A stretch of 64,000 nucleotides of DNA from Marinobacterium iners. GTDB lineage: Bacteria > Pseudomonadota > Gammaproteobacteria > Pseudomonadales > Balneatricaceae. The notes under the pieces are model-generated. The model had not been told where the DNA came from. It saw only the letters and a program-made list of their open reading frames with translations, and did not search any database. The number at the start of each line of letters is the position of its first letter. Position 1 is the stretch's first letter. This document shows, piece after piece, positions 1 through 7,650 of this stretch. The position numbers were made by a program, and so were the translations under genes. The DNA is taken from NCBI RefSeq assembly GCF_017310015.1, contig NZ_CP022297.1, forward strand, positions 1,736,001-1,800,000, written 5' to 3'.

Positions 1-337
1 TGGCAGCGATGGCAGAGGCGGGCGGACCGATAAAGACGATATCATTGGCTTCACAGGCCTTGGCGAAGTCGGTGTTCTCGGACAGAAAACCGTAACCCGG
101 ATGAATGGCCTGAGCACCGCTGGATTTGGCGATCTCGATGATTTTGTCGGCACGCAGATAGCTTTCACTGCTCGCGGCCGGGCCCAGGAGGAAGGCTTCG
201 TCCGCCATGGCAACATGGCGCGCATGACGGTCCGCTTCCGAATAGACGGCAACACAACGGATGCCGAGGCGGTGGGCGGTCTGAATCACTCGGCAGGCGA
301 TCTCGCCGCGATTGGCAATCAGAATCTTGTTAAACAT
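1..337 (-). CDS. liuD: Methylcrotonyl-CoA carboxylase biotin-carrying alpha subunit, N-terminal part (cut by window edge)
   Basis: Only the first 112 residues lie in the window. They begin MFNKILIANRGEIACRVI and continue with the NxGYGFLSEN-like motif HPGYGFLSEN, the conserved start of the biotin carboxylase domain of acyl-CoA carboxylases. By family the protein carboxylates biotin with ATP and bicarbonate and hands the carboxyl group to the LiuB partner. The name methylcrotonyl-CoA carboxylase rather than acetyl- or propionyl-CoA carboxylase is inferred from position: it is the last visible gene of a minus-strand liuR-A-B-C-D row, 6 nt behind liuC. The biotinyl domain and any following HMG-CoA lyase (liuE) would lie to the left of the window. 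Confidence 0.88.
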   Translation of the reverse strand, partial: MFNKILIANRGEIACRVIQTAHRLGIRCVAVYSEADRHARHVAMADEAFLLGPAASSESYLRADKIIEIAKSSGAQAIHPGYGFLSENTDFAKACEANDIVFIGPPASAIAA

Positions 338-343
338 GGCAAA

Positions 344-1144
344 TTAATCCTCGATCCAGTTCGGTGTGCGTTTGTCGAGGAAGGCGCTAAGCCCTTCCTG
401 ACCCTCTGCGCTGACACGGATATCGGCAATGCGGCAGGCCGTGTCATCGATGACCGACTGGTCAATGGTTTTCTGGCTGACGGCAAAAATCAGTTCTTTT
501 GCGGCATGCATCGCCTGAGGGCTGTTGCGGCGCAGCTGGGCAATGAAGCGGCTGCAGGCTTCATCGAGCAGATCGGCGTGGGGCACAACCTGATGCACCA
601 GTCCGGCGTCAGCCGCGATTTTGGCGCTGAAGGGTTCAGCGGTGAGGAAGTAGCGGCGGGACAGCCGCTCGCCCAAAGCCCGCACCACATAGGGGCTAAT
701 CACGGCCGGGATCAGGCCGATTTTGACTTCGCTGAGGCAAAACGAGCTCTGCTCAGTGGCGATGACGATATCGCAGCAGGCGGCAAGCCCAACGGCACCG
801 CCGTAAGCGGCGCCCTGAACCAGCCCGATGGTGGGTTTACTGTGATTATTCAGCACTTCCATCAGTCGGGCCAGCTGGCCAGCATCCTCAAGATTTTCCT
901 GATGGCTGTTCTGCGCCATCCGTTTCATCCAGCCCAGATCAGCTCCAGCAGAAAAATTGCGGCCATTGGATCGCAGTACCAGTACCCGTACCTCGGGACT
1001 CCGGTCAGTGGATTCCAGTGCCTCGATCAGGGCCGCAATGATGCTGTCGTCAAAGGCGTTGTGTACCTCTGGCCGGTTCAGCGTCAGGGTTGCAACCCCC
1101 TGGTCTGAGATCTGCAGCAATACGGCGTTATTGTTATTGTCCAT
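344..1144 (-). CDS. liuC: Methylglutaconyl-CoA hydratase (enoyl-CoA hydratase family)
   Basis: A 266-residue crotonase-fold protein. It hydrates 3-methylglutaconyl-CoA to HMG-CoA, the step after LiuB/LiuD in leucine breakdown. Visible motifs are the CoA/oxyanion segment NFSAGADLGWMKRMAQNS, typical of methylglutaconyl-CoA hydratases, then GAAYGGAVGLAACCDIV and LSEVKIGLIPAVISPYV. An in-frame start 21 codons upstream exists, but the ATG at 1144 has an AAGGA ribosome site 7 nt before it and begins with the expected N-terminus. Codons 3-6 are four Asn codons reading AATAACAATAAC, an A-rich tract right behind the start that recurs at other catabolic genes here (see findings). Lies 28 nt behind liuB in the liu operon. 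Confidence 0.93.
   Translation of the reverse strand: MDNNNNAVLLQISDQGVATLTLNRPEVHNAFDDSIIAALIEALESTDRSPEVRVLVLRSNGRNFSAGADLGWMKRMAQNSHQENLEDAGQLARLMEVLNNHSKPTIGLVQGAAYGGAVGLAACCDIVIATEQSSFCLSEVKIGLIPAVISPYVVRALGERLSRRYFLTAEPFSAKIAADAGLVHQVVPHADLLDEACSRFIAQLRRNSPQAMHAAKELIFAVSQKTIDQSVIDDTACRIADIRVSAEGQEGLSAFLDKRTPNWIED
1127..1138 (-). promoter_or_regulatory. A-rich AAYAAYAAY tract inside the liuC start region
   Basis: The minus strand reads AATAACAATAAC immediately after the liuC start (codons 3-6). It matches the AAYAAYAA form of the Crc/Hfq catabolic-activity motif known from Pseudomonas. The function here is inferred; the four-Asn run could also be incidental. Confidence 0.4.
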
Positions 1145-1172
1145 AGCGCTTTCCTTATTATGTCTCGACCGG

Positions 1173-2783
1173 TTACATGCGGAAGACGCCGAAACGGGTG
1201 TCGTCAATCGGCTTGTTCAATGCTGCTGAAAGTCCCATGCCGATCACGTCACGCGTCTGGGCCGGATCGATGACGCCGTCATCCCAGAGGCGGGCACTGG
1301 CGTAATAGGGATGGCCCTGGTGCTCATAGGTGTCGATGATCGGTTTCTTGAATGCCTTCTCTTCATCCGCTGACCAGGTTTCGCCGCTGCGTTCCATGCC
1401 GTCACGCTTAACGGTTGCCAGCACACCGGCGGCCTGCTCGCCGCCCATGACCGAGATACGGGCGTTGGGCCACATCCAGAGGAAGTTGGGGCTGTAGGCG
1501 CGTCCGCACATGCCGTAGTTGCCGGCACCGAAACTGCCACCGATCAGTACGGTGAGCTTGGGCACATTGGCACAGGCAACGGCTGTTACCATCTTGGCAC
1601 CGTGTTTGGCGATACCTTCGGACTCAGCCTTCTGCCCTACCATGAAGCCGGTAATGTTTTGCAGGAACAGCAGAGGAATTTTGCGCTGGCAGCAGAGCTC
1701 GATGAAGTGGGCGCCTTTCTGCGCTGAGTCACCGAACAGAATGCCGTTGTTGGCGACGATGCCAACCGGGTAGCCATGGATATGAGCAAAACCGGTCACC
1801 AGCGTTGTGCCATAGTATTTCTTGAACTCATCAAATTCGGAGCCATCCACGATGCGGGCAATGACTTCACGCACATCGTAGGGTTTGCGCAGGTCGGTGC
1901 CGACAACGCCATAGAGCTCGTCTGCGGAGTAGAGTGGGGCGACGGGCTTGCGCAGGTTGAGATCACTCAGCTGCTTGCGGTGGTTGAGGTTTTTTACACA
2001 ATCGCGGGCGATCTGCAGCGCGTGTTGATCATTTTCAGCGTAATGGTCGGCAACACCGGAGACCTTGCAGTGCACATCAGCGCCACCCAGGTCCTCGGCA
2101 CTGACCACTTCACCGGTCGCGGCTTTCACCAGAGGAGGGCCGGCCAGAAAGATGGTGCCCTGGTTGCGCACGATGATCGATTCATCCGCCATGGCAGGAA
2201 CGTAGGCGCCACCGGCGGTACACAGGCCCATTACTACCGCGATTTGCGGAATGCCCTTGGAGGACATGCGGGCCTGATTGAAGAAGATGCGACCGAAGTG
2301 ATCACGATCCGGAAACACGTCATCCTGACGGGGCAGGTTGGCACCACCGGAGTCAACCAGATAGATGCAGGGCAGGTGGTTCTGTTCGGCGATTTCCTGA
2401 GCGCGCAGGTGTTTTTTCACCGTGACCGGGTAATAGGTGCCGCCCTTTACCGTGGCGTCGTTGGCGATGATCATGCATTCCACACCGCTGACGCGACCGA
2501 TACCGGTAATGATACCGGCGGCCGGTACCTCTTCCTCATACACGTTGTAACCGGCCAGCTGAGACAGCTCAAGGAAGGGTGAACCTTCGTCGATCAGGGT
2601 GTTGATACGCTCGCGGGGCAGCAGCTTGCCGCGTGACAGGTGGCGTTCCTGGTTTTTAGGGCCGCCTCCCTGTTCAATCATGGATACCTTGTCGCGCAGG
2701 TCGGTGATGGCTGCCGCCATGGCGTCGTGATTGGCACGGAACTCGTCCGAGCGTGGGTTAACTTTACTGTGCAATTGAGTCAT
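1173..2783 (-). CDS. liuB: Methylcrotonyl-CoA carboxylase carboxyltransferase (beta) subunit
   Basis: A 536-residue carboxyltransferase, the usual length for MCC beta. It transfers the carboxyl group from biotin on LiuD to 3-methylcrotonyl-CoA in the cytosol. The N-terminal half carries LPRERINTLIDEGSPFLELS and the CoA-binding stretch YLVDSGGANLPRQ; the second half has the oxyanion-forming segments GLCTAGGAYVPAMADE and GGSFGAGNYGMCGRAYSP, which distinguish methylcrotonyl from acetyl-CoA carboxylase. It follows liuA by 74 nt and precedes liuC by 28 nt, so co-transcription is likely. No internal frame problem is seen. Confidence 0.95.
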   Translation of the reverse strand: MTQLHSKVNPRSDEFRANHDAMAAAITDLRDKVSMIEQGGGPKNQERHLSRGKLLPRERINTLIDEGSPFLELSQLAGYNVYEEEVPAAGIITGIGRVSGVECMIIANDATVKGGTYYPVTVKKHLRAQEIAEQNHLPCIYLVDSGGANLPRQDDVFPDRDHFGRIFFNQARMSSKGIPQIAVVMGLCTAGGAYVPAMADESIIVRNQGTIFLAGPPLVKAATGEVVSAEDLGGADVHCKVSGVADHYAENDQHALQIARDCVKNLNHRKQLSDLNLRKPVAPLYSADELYGVVGTDLRKPYDVREVIARIVDGSEFDEFKKYYGTTLVTGFAHIHGYPVGIVANNGILFGDSAQKGAHFIELCCQRKIPLLFLQNITGFMVGQKAESEGIAKHGAKMVTAVACANVPKLTVLIGGSFGAGNYGMCGRAYSPNFLWMWPNARISVMGGEQAAGVLATVKRDGMERSGETWSADEEKAFKKPIIDTYEHQGHPYYASARLWDDGVIDPAQTRDVIGMGLSAALNKPIDDTRFGVFRM

Positions 2784-2857
2784 CAGGTCGCTCCCCGTTT
2801 TGCCGGGCAGACGGGCTGCCCGGACGGTGTCGATTATTCTTGTTGGTTGAGGAAAGC

Positions 2858-4024
2858 TTATTTGTTGAGGAACAGCTCACGGCCAATCAGCATGCGGCGA
2901 ATCTCGGAGGTGCCGGCACCAATCTCGTACAGCTTGGCATCGCGCAGCAGACGACCAGTCGGGAATTCATTGATGTAGCCGTTGCCGCCCAGCAGCTGGA
3001 TGGCATCCAGTGCCACCTTGGTAGCCATTTCGGCTGAGTAGAGAATGGCTCCGGCGGCATCCTTGCGGGTGGTTTCGCCGCGGTCGGCAGACTGGGCCAC
3101 CATATAAACGTAGGATTTGGCAGCGTTCATTTGGGTATACATGTCAGCCACCTTGCCCTGTACCAGCTCAAACTCGCCGATGGCCTGACCGAACTGCTTG
3201 CGATCGCGGATATAAGGCACCACGATGTCCATCGCCGCCTGCATGATGCCCAGCGGGCCACCGGACAGTACCAGACGCTCGTAGTCCAGCCCGCTCATCA
3301 GCACCTTAACGCCGCCGTTCAATTCACCGAGGATGTTTTCCTTGGGTACCTTGGCGTCCTGGAATACCAGCTCGCAGGTGTTGGAGCCGCGCATGCCCAG
3401 CTTGTCCAGCTTCTGTGCCTGGGTGAAACCTTCGGTATCACGCTCAACAATAAAGGCGGTGATACCCTTGGGGCCGGCAGCCGGGTCGGTCTTGGCGTAG
3501 ATCACATAGACGTTGGCATCGGGGCCGTTGGTGATCCACATTTTGTTGCCGTTAAGCACATAATGGTCACCGGCATCGCGCGCGGTGAGTTTCATCGACA
3601 CCACATCGGAACCCGCGTTGGGCTCGGACATCGCCAGGGCCCCGATATGTTCACCGCTGATCAGTTTGGGTAGATATTTGGCGCGCTGCTCATCGTTACC
3701 GTTGCGGTGAATCTGGTTGACGCACAGGTTGGAATGAGCACCGTAAGACAGGCCAACGGAGGCGGAAGCACGGCTGATCTCTTCCATGGCAATAACATGG
3801 GCCAGGTAGCCCATCTCAACGCCACCCCATTCTTCCTTTACCGTAATCCCAAGCAGACCCATGTCGCCAAACTTGCGCCAGAGATCGTTCGGGAACAGGT
3901 TTTCGTGGTCAATCGCTTCGGCACGGGGAGCAATTTCCTGAGCGGCGAAACTGTTGATCTGTTCGCGCAGCATGTCGATGGTTTCGCCCAGTCCAAAGTT
4001 CAGTTCAGAATATGCAGAGATCAT
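2858..4024 (-). CDS. liuA: Isovaleryl-CoA dehydrogenase
   Basis: A 388-residue FAD-dependent acyl-CoA dehydrogenase that oxidises isovaleryl-CoA to 3-methylcrotonyl-CoA and passes electrons to ETF (encoded at 30363-32041). The subfamily is visible in the catalytic base: the Glu sits in LDYERLVLSGGPLG (about residue 250), as in isovaleryl-CoA dehydrogenases, while the usual C-terminal position is Gly in YEIGAGTSEIRRM. FAD and substrate motifs ALAMSEPNAGSD and ITNGPDANVYV are also present. The start is taken as ATG at 4024, 5 nt behind AAGGTGG; a GTG three codons upstream overlaps that ribosome site. First structural gene behind liuR. Confidence 0.96.
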   Translation of the reverse strand: MISAYSELNFGLGETIDMLREQINSFAAQEIAPRAEAIDHENLFPNDLWRKFGDMGLLGITVKEEWGGVEMGYLAHVIAMEEISRASASVGLSYGAHSNLCVNQIHRNGNDEQRAKYLPKLISGEHIGALAMSEPNAGSDVVSMKLTARDAGDHYVLNGNKMWITNGPDANVYVIYAKTDPAAGPKGITAFIVERDTEGFTQAQKLDKLGMRGSNTCELVFQDAKVPKENILGELNGGVKVLMSGLDYERLVLSGGPLGIMQAAMDIVVPYIRDRKQFGQAIGEFELVQGKVADMYTQMNAAKSYVYMVAQSADRGETTRKDAAGAILYSAEMATKVALDAIQLLGGNGYINEFPTGRLLRDAKLYEIGAGTSEIRRMLIGRELFLNK

Positions 4025-4058
4025 TATGTCCACCTTTGATTATGATGCCGTGATCCAG

Positions 4059-4460
4059 TCACTCGGTCGTCATCTTTTTTTGTTGTAGTTCGGTTAGTGC
4101 TTCGCGGCAGCGGGTTTCTGCGCTGTCCAGTTCAAGCTGTACCATTGCAATGTCATTCAGCTGTTGCTCCAGTTCCGCACGTTTGGTCGTGATGGTCTTG
4201 AGCATCAAGTTGAGCTGTTTCTCGCTGCCGCTGAGTGTTTCATCCCAGAGATCAAACAGCTCCCTGGTCTCGGCAAGAGAGAACCCAAGGCGCTTGCCGC
4301 GCAGAATCAGTTTCAGCCTTACCCGATCCTTACTGCTGTAAATGCGCGTCTGTCCACGACGTGTTGGGTGCAGCAACCTCTGGTCTTCATAGAAGCGGAT
4401 GCTGCGAGTTGTTACATCAAATTCGCTGGCCAGTTCGCTGATGGAGTAGGTCCTACTCAT
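4059..4460 (-). CDS. liuR: MerR-family regulator of leucine/isovalerate catabolism
   Basis: A 133-residue MerR-type protein: an N-terminal winged helix-turn-helix (YSISELASEFDVTTRSIRFY, residues 5-24) followed by a C-terminal dimerisation coiled coil (residues about 75-125) and no obvious ligand domain. In other proteobacteria LiuR sits at the head of the liu operon and represses it until a branched-chain acyl-CoA is present; position and size fit that here. It is 34 nt upstream of liuA on the same strand. A perfect 16-bp palindrome lies 48 nt upstream of its start, suggesting autoregulation. Naming rests on context; the effector is not visible in the sequence. Confidence 0.9.
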   Translation of the reverse strand: MSRTYSISELASEFDVTTRSIRFYEDQRLLHPTRRGQTRIYSSKDRVRLKLILRGKRLGFSLAETRELFDLWDETLSGSEKQLNLMLKTITTKRAELEQQLNDIAMVQLELDSAETRCREALTELQQKKMTTE

Positions 4461-4508
4461 GTGGCTCTGAATCCTGTTGCTTATCGTGTATATGCAGGCT
4501 AAATGAAG

Positions 4509-4524
4509 TTTACGTTAACGTAAA
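4509..4524. promoter_or_regulatory. Palindromic operator, probably for LiuR (liuR/liv intergenic site 1)
   Basis: TTTACGTTAACGTAAA is a perfect 16-bp palindrome between liuR and the divergent ABC operon. On the liuR strand it is preceded by TCGACA, a possible -35, so it may sit inside the promoter spacer as is usual for MerR-type regulators. Near copies occur at 4687 and 13145. Binding by LiuR is inferred. Confidence 0.65.
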
Positions 4525-4686
4525 GTGTCGAGAAATTAATTTTATTGCGCAATGTGTACAGAGCTTTATGGTTAACCTATTGAAAATATTGATATATGTT
4601 GTAGTTTTATCTGTATTCGAACTGCTTGTTTAGACTAAAGTAGTAATTGTATTCCCCTAAGGTAAATTGCTAGTTTGCGTCCATAC

Positions 4687-4702
4687 CTTACGTTCAAGTA
4701 AG
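4687..4702. promoter_or_regulatory. Degenerate LiuR-like palindrome before the ABC operon
   Basis: CTTACGTTCAAGTAAG has inverted arms CTTAC/GTAAG and the same length and ACGTT core as the perfect palindrome at 4509. It lies 58 nt upstream of the livG start. Two of eight arm pairs are mismatched, so it may be a weaker site. Confidence 0.4.
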
Positions 4703-4734
4703 AATCCGACGCCTAGTGCGAAAGCCAGCATAAA

Positions 4735-4743
4735 AACAACAAA
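4735..4743 (+). promoter_or_regulatory. AACAACAAA tract at the livG ribosome site
   Basis: AACAACAAA runs directly into the AAAGAGG ribosome site of livG. It matches AAYAAYAA, the Hfq/Crc-type translational repression motif. Function inferred from recurrence at other catabolic genes in this window. Confidence 0.45.
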
Positions 4744-4759
4744 GAGGCTTGGTTTACAC

Positions 4760-5581
4760 ATGAGTGCAGACTACGTTCTCGAAACTCGTAACCTTGTAAA
4801 AGAGTTTAAGGGTTTCACCGCGGTAGATGACGTCAACCTTCAGGTGACACGCGGAAACATACACGCCCTTATCGGCCCCAACGGAGCCGGTAAGACTACA
4901 GTTTTTAACCTGCTAACCAAGTTTTTGATCCCCACAACGGGTCAGATTCTATTCAATGGCCGTGACATCACGTCCATGAGACCGGCTGCCATCGCTCGTG
5001 CGGGTGTGGTGCGCTCATTTCAGATATCCGCGGTGTTTCCACACCTTACGGTACTGGAGAATGTGCGTATTGCGCTGCAGCGCAAGGAAGGCAATAGCTT
5101 TCATTTCTGGCGCTCCCAAAATGTACTCAACAAGCTCAATGATCGAGCAGTTGAGCTGCTTGATTCTGTCGGGTTGGCGGAGTTTGCGGACGCACAAACG
5201 GTTGATCTTTCCTATGGTCGCAAGCGCGCCCTGGAAATTGCTACCACGCTGGCGCTTGAACCTGAGTTAATGTTGCTTGATGAGCCGACTCAGGGTATGG
5301 GCCATGAAGATGTGGGGCTGGTCGCCGACCTCATCAAGAAAGTATCTGAAGGTCGAACCATTCTGATGGTTGAGCATAACCTTCATGTTGTCTCCAAACT
5401 TGCGGACAGAATCACGGTGCTTCAGCGCGGTGCCATTCTTACGGAAGGTGATTACGCGACTGTTTCGGCTGATCCGCGTGTTCGAGAGGCCTATATGGGT
5501 ACGGCTGCCAGTGAGGAACAGGATCGAGCCAACGAACAGGCAGCCAAGGATGCGGCAGCGGCAGAGGAGACTCGGGCATGA
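4760..5581 (+). CDS. livG: Branched-chain amino acid type ABC transporter, ATPase LivG-like
   Basis: A 273-residue nucleotide-binding subunit with Walker A GPNGAGKTTVFNLL (about residues 36-49), signature-like LSYGRKRALEIA and Walker B LMLLDEPTQGMG, the layout of LivG/BraF. It couples ATP hydrolysis to import through the LivH/LivM pore. The ATG at 4760 is chosen because the protein then begins as LivG proteins do; a start 31 codons upstream would add an unmatched leader. The last 25 residues are an Ala/Glu-rich tail longer than usual. First gene of a five-gene operon; its stop overlaps the start of livF by 4 nt. The exact substrate cannot be read; context suggests branched-chain amino acids or derived acids. 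Confidence 0.93.
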   Translation: MSADYVLETRNLVKEFKGFTAVDDVNLQVTRGNIHALIGPNGAGKTTVFNLLTKFLIPTTGQILFNGRDITSMRPAAIARAGVVRSFQISAVFPHLTVLENVRIALQRKEGNSFHFWRSQNVLNKLNDRAVELLDSVGLAEFADAQTVDLSYGRKRALEIATTLALEPELMLLDEPTQGMGHEDVGLVADLIKKVSEGRTILMVEHNLHVVSKLADRITVLQRGAILTEGDYATVSADPRVREAYMGTAASEEQDRANEQAAKDAAAAEETRA

Positions 5582-6288
5582 GTACTTATGGCGAGAAATT
5601 GCGCATCGATGACCTGCACGCCTTTTATGGTGAATCCCATATTCTGCATGGCATCGACATGAATATCATGCAGGGCGAATTGGTTACGCTGCTGGGTCGA
5701 AACGGTGCCGGACGCAGTACCACCTTGCGTGCCATTATGAATATGGTGGGACGCCGTACCGGTTCGATCAATATCAATGGGAATGAAACCCTCAATATGC
5801 CAGCGCACAAGATTGCACACCTTGGGCTGGGTTATTGCCCTGAAGAGCGGGGCATCTTTTCCAGCCTTAACGTGGAAGAGAATCTTTTGCTGCCGCCGGC
5901 AGTGCGCTCCGATGGCATGAGTGTTGAAGAGTTGTACGAAATGTTCCCCAATCTGTACGAACGTCGATACAGTCAGGGGACCCGCCTTTCTGGCGGGGAG
6001 CAGCAGATGCTGGCTCTGGCGCGTATTTTGCGCTCGGGTGCCAATATTCTGTTGCTGGATGAGATTACCGAAGGCCTTGCCCCGGTAATCGTGCAGAAGC
6101 TGGGTGAGGTACTGGTCAAGCTTAAGGAGCGAGGCTTGACCATCCTGCTGGTGGAGCAAAACTTCCGTTTTGCTGCCCCCATCGCCGACCGTCACTACGT
6201 TATGGAACACGGTCATATCGTTGAGGAAATTCAAGCCAATGAGCTTGAAGCCAAAACAGAGCTCCTGAACACCTATCTTGGGGTTTGA
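5578..6288 (+). CDS. livF: Branched-chain amino acid type ABC transporter, ATPase LivF-like (variant Walker A)
   Basis: A 236-residue second ATPase of the same importer, translationally coupled to livG through an ATGA overlap. Signature LSGGEQQMLALARIL and Walker B ILLLDEITEGLAP are normal. The Walker A motif reads GRNGAGRSTT: the invariant Lys is Arg46 (codon CGC at 5713-5715). Arg at this place is, from memory, seen in some LivF paralogues of aromatic or amide uptake systems, so it may be a natural subfamily trait, but it predicts altered ATP hydrolysis in this subunit. The rest of the gene is intact. Confidence 0.92.
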   Translation: MSTYGEKLRIDDLHAFYGESHILHGIDMNIMQGELVTLLGRNGAGRSTTLRAIMNMVGRRTGSININGNETLNMPAHKIAHLGLGYCPEERGIFSSLNVEENLLLPPAVRSDGMSVEELYEMFPNLYERRYSQGTRLSGGEQQMLALARILRSGANILLLDEITEGLAPVIVQKLGEVLVKLKERGLTILLVEQNFRFAAPIADRHYVMEHGHIVEEIQANELEAKTELLNTYLGV

Positions 6289-6308
6289 TCCCTTAACTGA
6301 GAAATAAA

Positions 6309-6316
6309 AATAACAA
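6309..6316 (+). promoter_or_regulatory. AATAACAA tract before the binding-protein gene
   Basis: AATAACAA, inside a longer A-rich run from 6302, stands 8 nt ahead of the AGGAGAG ribosome site of the binding-protein gene. Same AAYAAYAA form as at 4735 and 13193. Confidence 0.45.
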
Positions 6317-6336
6317 TGCTCGACAGGAGAGTAACG

Positions 6337-7536
6337 ATGAAAATGATGAAAAAGACCCTTCTCGCTGCGTCCGTTGCCGCTTTTGCGTCTTCAGCTGCCA
6401 TGGCCAATGTCTCTGATGGCAAGGTCAAGATCGGTGTGCTGGCTGACATGGGCGGTGTGTATGCGGATATCTGTGGCGAAGGCTGTGTGACCGCGATCAA
6501 GATGGCAGCCGAGGACTTCGGTGGCAGCGTTCTGGGTGCGCCGATTGAAATCGTCAGCGCCGATGATCAGCTCAAGCCGGATGTGGGCTCTGCCATCGTG
6601 CGCAAATGGCTCGAGAATGAGCAGGTGGATGCCGTAGGCGGTCTGGTGGCCTCTTCGGTGGTACTCGCGGCGACCAAAGTGACCACTGATGCCAAGAGGA
6701 TCGCCATGATCTCCACGGCGGCCTCCAACGCACCCACCACCTCACACTGCTCACCCTACAACGTACACTGGACCTATAACGTCCAGGCACTGGCCAACGG
6801 TACGGTCAAACCGATGGTCGATAGCGGCAAGAAAAAGTGGTTCTTCATCACTGCGGACTATGCCTTCGGTCATGCACTGGAGAAGGTGGCGTCGAAGGTT
6901 ATCGCCGATAATGGCGGTGAAGTGGTCGGGTCGGCCCGTGCGCCTCTGTCTACGACTGATTTCTCTTCCTATATCCTTCAGGCGCAGTCTTCCGGAGCTG
7001 ACGTAGTGGCGCTGGCCAACGCAGGTAACGATACGGTGAACTCGCTGAAAGCGGCGGCCGAATTTGGTCTGACGCAAATGGTAGATGTGGCCGGTCTGCT
7101 GGTATTTACGCCAAACGCCCAAGCGATGGATCCGACTGTAGCGGGTGGCATGCGAACCACCACCGGTTTCTACTGGGATTACGATGATGAAACCCGTGCC
7201 TGGAGCAAGCGCTTCAAGGAGCGTCATGGTTCCATTCCGGCCATGGGCCACGCTGGTGCCTACTCCATGGCGATGCACTACTTCAAGGCGATTGAAGCTG
7301 CCGGTACGGATGAGTCCGATGCCGTTATCAAGAAAATGAAAGAGATGAAGCCGGATGACTTTTTCTCCCGCAATGCAACGCTGCGCAGCGATGGTCGCAT
7401 GGTTCACGACATGTACTATGTTGAAATCAAGAAGCCTGAGGAGCGCAGTGATAACGATGATATCTTCAAGGTCATCAGTGTGATCCCGGGTGATCAGGCT
7501 TTTGCTCCGGTACTGCCTGAGTGCGACTTCAAATAA
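6337..7536 (+). CDS. Periplasmic substrate-binding protein of the branched-chain type ABC transporter
   Basis: A 399-residue type I periplasmic binding protein (LivK/LivJ superfamily). The start at 6337 has AGGAGAG 5 nt upstream and yields a clear signal peptide: MKMMKKTLL, a hydrophobic Ala-rich core and a likely cut after AMA near residue 24. The mature protein begins with the strand KVKIGVLADMGGVY, the first ligand-lobe strand of the family. It should capture the substrate in the periplasm and deliver it to LivH/LivM. An even Cys pair in DICGEGCVTA and another later may form disulfides. Its family is broad (amino acids, amides, short acids), so the ligand is not assigned. Followed by a strong intercistronic hairpin. 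Confidence 0.9.
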   Translation: MKMMKKTLLAASVAAFASSAAMANVSDGKVKIGVLADMGGVYADICGEGCVTAIKMAAEDFGGSVLGAPIEIVSADDQLKPDVGSAIVRKWLENEQVDAVGGLVASSVVLAATKVTTDAKRIAMISTAASNAPTTSHCSPYNVHWTYNVQALANGTVKPMVDSGKKKWFFITADYAFGHALEKVASKVIADNGGEVVGSARAPLSTTDFSSYILQAQSSGADVVALANAGNDTVNSLKAAAEFGLTQMVDVAGLLVFTPNAQAMDPTVAGGMRTTTGFYWDYDDETRAWSKRFKERHGSIPAMGHAGAYSMAMHYFKAIEAAGTDESDAVIKKMKEMKPDDFFSRNATLRSDGRMVHDMYYVEIKKPEERSDNDDIFKVISVIPGDQAFAPVLPECDFK

Positions 7537-7542
7537 CAATAA
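7532..7542 (+). promoter_or_regulatory. AATAACAATAA tract over the binding-protein stop codon
   Basis: AATAACAATAA includes the TAA stop and heads the 114-nt leader of livH. Same AAYAAYAA form as the other catabolic leaders, although far from the livH start. Confidence 0.3.
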
Positions 7543-7563
7543 GAGTTAAACCCTGCAACAACT

Positions 7564-7597
7564 CTGCCCTGCTGCCCTGAATCGGGCGGCAGGGCAG
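7564..7597 (+). promoter_or_regulatory. Intercistronic hairpin between binding protein and livH
   Basis: A 14-bp stem (7564-7577 with 7584-7597, one G-T pair) closes a 6-nt loop. No T tract follows, so it is probably not a full terminator. Stable hairpins at this place usually protect the binding-protein mRNA and give more binding protein than permease; that role is inferred. Confidence 0.6.
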
Positions 7598-7650
7598 CCT
7601 GACGGCTGCTTCTGGCCGCAGGATCAGGCAGGTGAGAACGGGACAAGGCT

